Below are positions 15,876 to 23,388 of a DNA stretch of 62,182 nucleotides, piece by piece (the stretch's first letter is position 1; the number at the start of each line of letters is the position of its first letter). The position numbers and the translations under genes are program-made. The notes below the pieces were generated by a model, which searched no databases, was not told the origin of the DNA, and saw only the letters and a program-made list of their open reading frames with translations. Origin of the DNA: Nocardia sienata NBRC 100364 (GTDB taxonomy: Bacteria > Actinomycetota > Actinomycetes > Mycobacteriales > Mycobacteriaceae); assembly GCF_001613205.1 (NCBI RefSeq), contig NZ_BDBX01000037.1:1-62182 (forward strand). Direction: 5' to 3'.

Positions 15876-16999
15876 GTGCTGTTCCTGTTCTGGTCGCCGC
15901 CCGGCGCACCCCGATCGGCACGGCCGGGCACGCGTTCGCCGGCCTGACCGTCACCGATCTGGCCGCCCCGGTCCTGCGGGCGGTCGCCGGGGAGGTGCGC
16001 GCGGCCGGGCTGGACGACGAGATCGACGATGTGGTGCTGGGCAACTGTCTGGGCCCCGGCGGGGATCCGGCCCGGGTCGCGGCGCTGCGGGCCGGGCTCG
16101 GAACGCAGGTACCCGGCGTCACCGTGGACCGGCAGTGCGGTTCCGGCCTGGACGCGGTGATGCAGGCCGCGCTGCGGGTGCGCAGCGGCGCGGACGGGCT
16201 GATCCTCGCCGGCGGTGTCGAATCCGCGAGTACCGCGCCGTGGCGGTTCTGGCCGCCGGAGCCGGAGCGGGAACCGGTGCGCTACACCCGCGCGCCCTTC
16301 GCGCCCGCGGGTTTCCCGGACCCGGATATGGGCGTGGCCGCCGATGATCTCGCCCGGCGCCGCGGTATCGGCCGGGAACGGCAGGACGTCTATGCCGCCC
16401 GCTCCCATGCCCGGGCCGCGGCCGCCGATTTCGGCGCGGAGCTCGTGCCGGTCGCGGGGGTGAGCCGGGACCAGCGCATCCGGCCGGGGATGACCGCGCA
16501 GCGGCTGGGCCGGTTGCGGCCCAGCTTCGGCGCCGACGGCACCGCGACCGCGGGCAACTCCTGCGGGATATCCGATGGTGCCGCTGTGCTGGCCGTGACG
16601 AGCGAGAGGCGGGCGGCGGGATTGCCCGGTCTGCGGATCCTCGGTTCGGCGGTGAGCGGTTCGGACCCCGCGCTGCCCGGGCTGGGGCCGGTGCCGGCGA
16701 TCCGCAAGGTGCTGCACCGCACCGGTCGCTCGGTGGCCGACCTCGGCATCGTGGAGATCACCGAAGCCTTCGCCTCGGTGGTGCTGGCCGTGGCCGACGA
16801 ACTGGGTCTGGACGAAGAGACTCTCTGCCCGGAGGGCGGCGCGATCGCCATGGGACACCCCTGGGGCGCCTCGGGTGCGGTGTTGCTCGTGCGGCTGGCG
16901 AGTCAGATGCTACGGCCGGACGGACCCGCCCTCGGACTGGCGGCCTGTGCCATCGGCGGTGGTCAGGGGATCGCCGTACTCGTGGAGCGGATGCAATGA
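15872..16999 (+). CDS. thiolase (acetyl-CoA C-acyltransferase) in the biotin operon
   Basis: A 375-residue thiolase. The nucleophilic Cys lies in VDRQCGSGLDAV near residue 90. ITEAFASV replaces the usual NEAFA (Asn to Thr). MGHPWGASGA supplies the catalytic His and CAIGGGQG the second Cys. Overall it looks competent for forming or cleaving 3-ketoacyl-CoA. It sits between a ligase and bioM with overlapping ends, so it is made together with the biotin transporter. Joint use with the ligases to build or trim a pimeloyl- or biotinyl-type chain is an inference. Confidence 0.85.
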   Translation: MSAVPVLVAARRTPIGTAGHAFAGLTVTDLAAPVLRAVAGEVRAAGLDDEIDDVVLGNCLGPGGDPARVAALRAGLGTQVPGVTVDRQCGSGLDAVMQAALRVRSGADGLILAGGVESASTAPWRFWPPEPEREPVRYTRAPFAPAGFPDPDMGVAADDLARRRGIGRERQDVYAARSHARAAAADFGAELVPVAGVSRDQRIRPGMTAQRLGRLRPSFGADGTATAGNSCGISDGAAVLAVTSERRAAGLPGLRILGSAVSGSDPALPGLGPVPAIRKVLHRTGRSVADLGIVEITEAFASVVLAVADELGLDEETLCPEGGAIAMGHPWGASGAVLLVRLASQMLRPDGPALGLAACAIGGGQGIAVLVERMQ

Positions 17000-17676
17000 G
17001 CGAGATCGTCTTCGACGCGGTGAGCCACCGCTACGGTGAGCGCCGGGTCCTGCGCGAGGTGGATCTGCGGATCACCGAGCGGCGGGTCGGGATCATCGGC
17101 GCCAACGGGTCCGGGAAATCGACACTGGCCCGGATGATCAACGGCCTGTTGACCCCGACCGCTGGCACCGTCACCGTGGACGGTGTCGACGCCTCGAAGA
17201 AAGGTGCGCGGGTCCGCCGCAAGGTGGGGTTCGTGTTCACCGATCCCGACTCCCAGATCGTCATGCCGACGGTCGCCGAGGATCTGGCGTTCTCGCTGCG
17301 ACGGACGGGTCTGAGCAAGGCCGAGATCGCCGGCCGGGTGGCCGAAGTACTGGACCGCTTCGGCCTCGCGGCGCACGCCGAACATCCGTCCCATCTGCTC
17401 TCCGGCGGGCAGAAACAGTTGCTGGCGCTGGGTGCGGTCCTCATCCGGCGCCCGGAGGTGATCGTCGCCGACGAGCCGACCACCCTGCTGGATCTGCGCA
17501 ACGCCCGCGCGGTCGCCGCGGCGCTCGACTCGGTGGATCAGCAGGTGATCGTGGTGACCCACCAGCTCGGACTGCTGGACAGTTTCGAACGGGTGATCGT
17601 CGTCGACGAGGGCGCGGTGGTCTTCGACGGCACCCCCGCCGCGGCAGTACCCGCCTATCGGGAGCTGATCGAGTGA
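16996..17676 (+). CDS. bioM: BioM, ATPase subunit of the biotin ECF transporter
   Basis: A 226-residue ABC ATPase. Walker A is GANGSGKSTL near residues 35-44, the Q-loop region is VFTDPDSQIVMPTV, the signature is LLSGGQKQLLALG, Walker B is VIVADEPTTLLD, and the switch His is in VVTHQ. The VFTDPDSQIV segment is typical of ECF-type A subunits. It couples ATP hydrolysis to biotin uptake through BioN and BioY. It overlaps both neighbours by 4 bases. Confidence 0.93.
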   Translation: MSEIVFDAVSHRYGERRVLREVDLRITERRVGIIGANGSGKSTLARMINGLLTPTAGTVTVDGVDASKKGARVRRKVGFVFTDPDSQIVMPTVAEDLAFSLRRTGLSKAEIAGRVAEVLDRFGLAAHAEHPSHLLSGGQKQLLALGAVLIRRPEVIVADEPTTLLDLRNARAVAAALDSVDQQVIVVTHQLGLLDSFERVIVVDEGAVVFDGTPAAAVPAYRELIE

Positions 17677-18275
17677 TCGGGCTGTACCTTCCCGGCCACT
17701 CGCTGCTGCACCGGATGCCCGCCGGTGTGAAACTGCTGTCACTCGTCGCGATCATCGTGGCGGCGACCGTGCTCGTGCGGACACCCGCGCAGGTCGGTCT
17801 TCTCGCGCTCGGCGTCGCCGCGGTGTTCGCGCTCGCCCGGATTCCCTGGCGGACGGCGCTGGCCCAGCTGCGGCCGGTGGTGTGGATGCTGGCGTTCATC
17901 GCGGTGGTCCAGGTGCTGACGACCTCGCCCGCGCGCGCCACGGTGGTGTGCGGGCTGCTGCTGATCTCGGTGGCGCTGGCCGCGCTGGTCACCTTGACGA
18001 CCCGGGTCACCGATATGTTGGACGCCGTCACCCGGGGGCTCGCTCCACTGCGCCGTCTCGGCGTCGATCCCGAACGTATCGGCCTGCTACTGGCGTTGGC
18101 GATCCGTTGTGTGCCGCTGCTGGCCGGGATCGTCCGGGAGGTGGCCGACGCCCGCCGCGCGCGCGGACTGCAGTGGTCGGTGACCGCCCTGGCCACTCCG
18201 GTGCTGGTCCGTGCGCTGCGCACCGCCGACGCGCTGGGCGACGCGCTGGCCGCCCGCGGAGTCGACGATGACTGA
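17673..18275 (+). CDS. bioN: BioN, transmembrane T component of the biotin ECF transporter
   Basis: A 200-residue membrane protein with about four to five helices. It opens with the EcfT-like LYLPGHSLLHRMPAGVKLLSL. It has the coupling-helix region EVADARRARGL near residue 160, containing the conserved A-R-x-A-R-G motif that docks on the ATPase. It overlaps bioM by 4 bases and the second ligase gene by 8. Confidence 0.92.
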   Translation: MIGLYLPGHSLLHRMPAGVKLLSLVAIIVAATVLVRTPAQVGLLALGVAAVFALARIPWRTALAQLRPVVWMLAFIAVVQVLTTSPARATVVCGLLLISVALAALVTLTTRVTDMLDAVTRGLAPLRRLGVDPERIGLLLALAIRCVPLLAGIVREVADARRARGLQWSVTALATPVLVRALRTADALGDALAARGVDDD

Positions 18276-19638
18276 ACTGCTCGCCGAGCGGATCGCGCGG
18301 CAGGCGGCCCGGGATCCGGCGGCGACCGCTGTCGTCGCCGCCCGCGGACACGCCACCTACGGCGAATTCCTGGAGCGGGTCACCCGTACCGCCGCGGGCC
18401 TGGCCGGCGCGAACCGGGTGGCGGTACTGCCCACGTCCGATATCGACTCACTGGTCACCGTGGCGGCGGCGATGTCCGCCGGGGTCGGTGTGGTGCTGCT
18501 GCACCGCCATCTGCTGCCGCGGCAGCTGGACCGGGTGCTGACGTTGTCGCGTCCCGCGCAGGTGTGCGCCGCTGCCCGCCATCATCGGCTGCTGCGCCGG
18601 CTGGGCTGGACGGGCGCGATCCGCACCGCGGCGGAACTGGAATCGGACGGGCCCTGCGGGCGCGCGGCTCCCGGTAGCGAACTACTGGTCGGGATCACCT
18701 CCGGTACTACCGGTGAACCCAAACTGTTCGTGCGGGATCAGCGATCGTGGGCGGCGACCCTGGATCGCTCCGACGCGACCTTCGATATCGGTGTGGGAGA
18801 CCGCGTCTCGACGCCGGGCGTACTCGATCACACCCACTTCCTCTACGGCGCGCTGCACGCGCTGACCCGGGGCGCGACGGTCGATCTGCGTCCGGTCACC
18901 GCGGCGCTGGCCGATGACCCCACCCACCTGTACTCGGTCCCCGCCATCGCCTGGGATGTGGTGCGTTCGGACGCGGGGCCGGTCGGCAGCGTGCGCGAGG
19001 TGCTCTCCTCGGCGGCGCGCTGGCCGCGGCCGGGTCGCGCGGCCTTGCGGCAGGTACTGCCGAATGCCGCGCTCACCCATTTCTACGGGGCGTCGGAACT
19101 GAGTTTCGTCTCGTTCGATCGCGGTCTGGGCGATACCGACGACAGTGCGGCGGGAGAACTGTTCGACGGAGTCGAGGTGGAGATCCGCCACGGGCTGGTC
19201 CATGTACGCAGCGATATGGTCTTCACCGGGTACCTGGCCGAGGGCGGGGTGGTGGACGGACCGGTCGACGGCTGGTTCTCGGTCGGCGATCGGGGAGCGC
19301 TGGCGGGCCGCAGATTACGGCTCTTCGGCCGCGACGGCGAAATGATCATCCGCGGCGGCCTGAACGTGGAACCGGCGGCGGTCGAGGCCGCGCTGACCGC
19401 GATACCGGGGGTCACCGAGGCCGTCTGCGTCGGAATCGCCGACGCCCGCTGGGGGCAGGTACCGGTGGCCGCCGTCGTCGTCACCGGCGACGCGCCCGGC
19501 CCCGACGAGATCCGGCGTAGGCTGCGGGCAGCGCTGCCGGCCCCGAGCATGCCGGATCGGATCCGGGTGGTGGACCGGCTGCCGCGGACGCCGCGGGGCA
19601 AAGTGGATCGTGCCGCGCTGACCGCCCTGATCTGCTGA
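18268..19638 (+). CDS. AMP-binding acyl-CoA ligase, last gene of the biotin operon
   Basis: A 456-residue adenylate-forming enzyme. Motifs seen are ITSGTTGEPKLF (P-loop with Lys), HFYGASELSF, FSVGDRGAL, GRDGEMIIRGGLNVEP, and TPRGKVDRAAL with the terminal Lys. It is longer than and only distantly similar to the ligase at the operon front, so they are not a recent duplication. ATG 18268 overlaps the bioN stop. The substrate is not known; the operon suggests an acid linked to biotin supply. Confidence 0.85.
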   Translation: MTELLAERIARQAARDPAATAVVAARGHATYGEFLERVTRTAAGLAGANRVAVLPTSDIDSLVTVAAAMSAGVGVVLLHRHLLPRQLDRVLTLSRPAQVCAAARHHRLLRRLGWTGAIRTAAELESDGPCGRAAPGSELLVGITSGTTGEPKLFVRDQRSWAATLDRSDATFDIGVGDRVSTPGVLDHTHFLYGALHALTRGATVDLRPVTAALADDPTHLYSVPAIAWDVVRSDAGPVGSVREVLSSAARWPRPGRAALRQVLPNAALTHFYGASELSFVSFDRGLGDTDDSAAGELFDGVEVEIRHGLVHVRSDMVFTGYLAEGGVVDGPVDGWFSVGDRGALAGRRLRLFGRDGEMIIRGGLNVEPAAVEAALTAIPGVTEAVCVGIADARWGQVPVAAVVVTGDAPGPDEIRRRLRAALPAPSMPDRIRVVDRLPRTPRGKVDRAALTALIC

Positions 19639-19805
19639 AAACCGTGCCCGCCGGGCAGCGACGGTGACCCGTCGCGGTGGGCGCGGCACCCACCCTGGAA
19701 CGCAAAAATCCCGTGCGCCGGGTAATCTCGCGTATCCGACGTTGCCGGGACTTCGGTCGAGTCGCACCGGTCGTCGAGTAGCCACCGCCGCGACTGGAGA
19801 ACTCT

Positions 19806-21065
19806 GTGAATTCCGCACGCCCCACCGCGTTCCCGGGGACCCCGGCCGCTCTCGGCTCACCCCAGAACAGCGCCGGGCCTCGTGTCCCCCTGTACTCCGA
19901 CGAGATCGCCACCACGCCGCAGCGCGCCTATCAGGACATGCGACGGCGGTACGGTTCGCTGGTCCCGGTCGAGTTGGCGCCCGGGGTCCCGGCGACCCTG
20001 GTCATCGGCTACCACACCGCGCTACGGATCCTCAACGATCCCGAGCACTTTCCCGCGGATTCCCGGATCTGGCAGCAGGACGTCCCGCGTGACTGCCCGG
20101 TTCGGTCGATGCTGGAGTGGCGTCCGGCCGCCATCCGCAGCACCGGTTCCGAGCATGCGCGCTACCGCCGGGCCACGGTCGCCGGAATCGACGGTGTGGA
20201 TCTGTTCGCGATGCACAGCACCGTCGAGCAGATCGCGGTCCCGCTGATCGACAGCTTCTGCGGCACCGGGTCCGCGGAACTCATCGGCCAGTACGCGTTT
20301 CCGCTGACCTTCGCGGTGGTGAACAGCATGCTGGGGTGCCCGGCCGAGATCGGCCAGCGGGCCGCGGCCGGGATGGCGGCGATGTTCGAAGGTGTCGACG
20401 CGGACGCCGGCAATATGATGTTCGGTCAGGCCATGGCGGATCTGGTCGGGTTGAAGCGGTCCGAACCGGGCGACGACGTGGTCACCCGGTTGCTGGCGGA
20501 TTCGGCCGGCCTGAACGACGAGGAGATGCTGCACCAGGTCCTGAGCTTCTACGGCGCGGGAATCGAACCCCTGCAGAACCTGATCGTCAACACCCTGCGG
20601 CTCATGCTCACCGACGACCGTTTCGCCGGCGGCATCCTGGGCGGCAGTCTGTCCACCCGGGACGCGCTGGACGAGGTGCTGTTCACCGATCCGCCGCTGT
20701 CCAACTATTCGGTCTCGTTCCCGCGGCAGCCGATCCTCATCGACGGGGTGTGGCTGCCGGCGCATCAGCCGGTGGTGATCAGTATGGCCGGCTGCAACAA
20801 CGATCCCGCGATCGATACCGGTGCCTACACCGACAACCGCTCGCATCTGTCGTGGAGTGTCGGACCGCATTCCTGCCCCGCGAAATCGGTGGCCTATATG
20901 GTGGCCCAGGACGCCATCGATCAATTGCTGGACGCGCTGCCCGAGATCCGGCTCGCCGTACCGGCCGAAGAACTGACCTGGCGGCCGGGACCTTTCCACC
21001 GGTCGCTTACCGCATTGCCGGTCGCGTTCCCCGCGTCAGCCCCGCTGCGGCCGCCGAGCGCGTAA
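19806..21065 (+). CDS. cytochrome P450 family protein lacking the ExxR arginine
   Basis: A 419-residue protein with a P450 C-terminal half. The heme ligand region is HLSWSVGPHSCPAKSVA near residues 345-361, where Cys is kept but the Phe and the Gly after Cys are altered. The I helix reads FYGAGIEPLQN, so the usual acid-Thr pair (A-G-x-D/E-T) is incomplete. In the K helix, DEVLF stands where E-x-x-R is expected, so the Arg is missing. A few actinobacterial P450s, such as the CYP157 type, are known without ExxR. GTG 19806 follows CTGGAGAA. The kinase-like gene downstream, 137 bases away, has the same orientation. Confidence 0.8.
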   Translation: MNSARPTAFPGTPAALGSPQNSAGPRVPLYSDEIATTPQRAYQDMRRRYGSLVPVELAPGVPATLVIGYHTALRILNDPEHFPADSRIWQQDVPRDCPVRSMLEWRPAAIRSTGSEHARYRRATVAGIDGVDLFAMHSTVEQIAVPLIDSFCGTGSAELIGQYAFPLTFAVVNSMLGCPAEIGQRAAAGMAAMFEGVDADAGNMMFGQAMADLVGLKRSEPGDDVVTRLLADSAGLNDEEMLHQVLSFYGAGIEPLQNLIVNTLRLMLTDDRFAGGILGGSLSTRDALDEVLFTDPPLSNYSVSFPRQPILIDGVWLPAHQPVVISMAGCNNDPAIDTGAYTDNRSHLSWSVGPHSCPAKSVAYMVAQDAIDQLLDALPEIRLAVPAEELTWRPGPFHRSLTALPVAFPASAPLRPPSA

Positions 21066-21202
21066 GGGCCGTGTCTGCGGCGTCCGGCCCGCGTCGGTGA
21101 CGCGCCGCCCCGGTGCTCACCGGCGTCGCCACGGTGGGGAGTGCTTCGCGCGATGCGCCGATTATCGTGCAAAGCACAAGTTTCGATGTGTGAAGGGTTC
21201 GG

Positions 21203-22402
21203 GTGGTCGAGGTGTCGGTTCGGGAAAAGGGCAGGGCGGTAGGGCTCACCACGCGGATCGCGGGGTACTACCTGCGGGATGTGATCCGCAGAACGGCTCC
21301 CACCGAGCTGACCGAGGTACCGGCGGCACCCGAGTTGCTGACCGAGCAGTGGCTCACCGCCGCGCTGTGCGCGCAGCATCCGCAGGCGCGGGTGGAGTCG
21401 TTCACGCTCACCGAGGGCAGTAACGGCACCTCGTCGCGACGGGGGCTCACCGTCCGGTACAACGAGGCAGGGGTAGCGGCCGGGCTGCCGACCGAGCTGT
21501 TCACGAAATCCACTGCGGCGCTGACCATGCGGGTGGTGTGCGGGCTGTGCCAACTGCTGGGGAACGAGTCCGGTTTCTACCGCCACATCAGGCCCGAACT
21601 CGAGTTGGAGGCGCCCTGGGCGTACCACGCCGCCTTCGATCCGCGGTCCTTCCGCTCGTTGTTCGTGCTCGAGGATGTGGTGGCCACCAAGGGCGCCACT
21701 TTCGGCAACCCGCTCACCCGGGTGCTGGACAAGGCGATGGCCGAGGACATGGTGGGGCAGCTGGCGATCTACCACGGTGCGTACTGGGACAGTCCGCGGT
21801 TGCGCAGTGATTTCGGCTGGTTGCTCACCGGTGAGCAGTGGCACACCACCATGAACAACATGATCAATACCGGCCGGATGTTCCGCAACGGGCTCGCCCG
21901 CGGTGCCGAGGCGATCCCGCCGGAACTGCGCGATCGGCGCGACGAGCTGTGGCCCGGCCTGTTCCGCGCCATGGCGCTGCACCAGCGCACCCCGCAGACC
22001 CTGCTGCACGCGGACGTACACGCGGGCAACTGGTACGTCACCGGTGACGGCCGGATGGGCCTCTACGACTGGCAGTGCACCCTGCGTGGGAACTGGGCGG
22101 CCGATTTCGCGTACGCGATCATGTCCGGGCTCACCATCGAACAGCGCCGAGAATGGGAGCGTGACCTGCTGGAATACTACCTCGACCGGTTGCGCGCCGC
22201 GGGCGGCGCGGCGCTCGCCTTCGATGCCGCGTGGCTGCAGTACCGCCAGCAGACCTTCCAGGGCGTTTTCGCCTGGGTCGGCACGCTGGGACAGGGCCGG
22301 ATGCAGCCCGATATGCAGCCCCGCGATATCAGCCTCGCGAATTTCGAGCGGATCCTGCAGGCAGTGGTGGATCTGGAGTCGCTGGACAGTCTGGCCGAGT
22401 AG
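21203..22402 (+). CDS. aminoglycoside-phosphotransferase/ecdysteroid-kinase-like protein
   Basis: A 399-residue small-molecule kinase fold. The catalytic loop is LLHADVHAGNWYV (Brenner-type H-x-D-x-H-x-x-N) and the metal-binding Asp lies in GLYDWQ. The N-lobe has a Gly/Ser-rich stretch (LTEGSNGTSSR) and FTKS, possibly the ATP-contacting Lys. The long helical C-lobe (WERDLLEYYLDRLRAAGG) matches ecdysteroid-kinase-like proteins common in mycobacteria and Nocardia. The substrate is unknown. Pairing with the atypical P450 suggests that both act on one lipid or sterol-like molecule. Confidence 0.75.
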   Translation: MVEVSVREKGRAVGLTTRIAGYYLRDVIRRTAPTELTEVPAAPELLTEQWLTAALCAQHPQARVESFTLTEGSNGTSSRRGLTVRYNEAGVAAGLPTELFTKSTAALTMRVVCGLCQLLGNESGFYRHIRPELELEAPWAYHAAFDPRSFRSLFVLEDVVATKGATFGNPLTRVLDKAMAEDMVGQLAIYHGAYWDSPRLRSDFGWLLTGEQWHTTMNNMINTGRMFRNGLARGAEAIPPELRDRRDELWPGLFRAMALHQRTPQTLLHADVHAGNWYVTGDGRMGLYDWQCTLRGNWAADFAYAIMSGLTIEQRREWERDLLEYYLDRLRAAGGAALAFDAAWLQYRQQTFQGVFAWVGTLGQGRMQPDMQPRDISLANFERILQAVVDLESLDSLAE

Positions 22403-22414
22403 ACCTGCGGTCGC

Positions 22415-22444
22415 GACCGGCCCCGCTCAGGCGCGGGGCCGGTC
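22415..22444 (+). terminator. 12-bp perfect hairpin after the kinase-like gene
   Basis: GACCGGCCCCGC (22415-22426) and GCGGGGCCGGTC (22433-22444) enclose TCAGGC. It begins 12 bases after the stop codon and has no U-tract. Confidence 0.7.
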
Positions 22445-23388
22445 CGGTGGGCCGGCCGGGAGGGGATGGGTCGGGAAACCGGCGGCGAAGTACTGCATAG
22501 AACCGCGCCGGTCACCCGCGCGAACTCGGCGGCCGAGCGGGCCCCTCCCGGGTGCCGCGCGACAGGAGATCTCTGCGTGCGAAACCCTTCCGGTCGACCG
22601 GAATTCGAATCGGACAAGCTTGGTAACGTCCGCACCCGGTCTGTACTCGATTTCCCGGCCCGACACGCCGATGAGAATACCGCCGCCGCGGCCCGGGCGG
22701 GGATGGTCGCCGGTCGTCCCGACCGCTGCCCGGAGTTCCGGCCGGATGACCCGGGTCATGGGGGCGGGTACCGGTAAGCATTGTGTTTCCGCTGCTCAGC
22801 GCGTGAATTACTTCGATAGAATCATGTCGATTCGTTGATGTGACGTATGCGGCGCCGGGTCGGTCACCCGGGGTGGCGTCGGGGCGTTACACGCGACCGC
22901 CTCCCAATGACACGTATCGGTTGGGTAGCGATTGTCGTTTTCGTCTCACTACCTCTATTGCGGAGTTTTGGTAGTTCTTTACTATATGAGGAGCCGGACT
23001 GTGGCATCTCGCACGAATGGGGCGCTATGGACTCCGGTTGCGACGGTCAACCGGCCGGGCTCGCCCGGTTGCCGTGCGTCGAGCTTCGATCAGCTGTCCT
23101 GCAAGGGTTTCGGCAGTATTCTGGTAGTCGTACCCGCTCGGTCGATGTGGTTGTGAGGGTGAGATCGTCGCCGTTCGACACTCGCGGAGGCGGTATCGCC
23201 AGCCATGGCGATTCCTTCTTAGGCTTTGCTCAGTCTTTACCAATACCATAGTGAGGGTTTAAAACTCGGCCCGTTGCCGTGCCGAGGACCCAACTTCACC
23301 GCGAGATGCCGGTTCGCGGTCTGTGCCCGACTGGACATGTTGATCGTCAACCGACCTCGGCCCTGTGCCGAGTCGGCGAAGGAGAACA
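22445..23388. other. 944-base intergenic region upstream of the SulP-carbonic anhydrase gene
   Basis: This is an unusually long gap. Several short frames exist, but none has both a ribosome-binding site and protein-like composition. From about 22790 to 23270 the sequence is clearly richer in A+T than its neighbours (ACCTCTATTGCGGAG, TTTACTATATGAGG, CAATACCATAGTG), consistent with a large regulatory or decayed region. Confidence 0.4.

Noticed and set aside
14754..19638. The two ligases as a recent duplication
   Set aside because: Their lengths and motif details differ clearly (373 against 456 residues, GRPRP against GEPKL), so they are distant relatives, not a fresh copy.
22847..23251. Possible 134-residue protein with a hydrophobic segment upstream of the SulP gene
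   Set aside because: Only a short hydrophobic stretch is protein-like. There is no ribosome-binding site, codon use is atypical, and the sequence around it looks non-coding.
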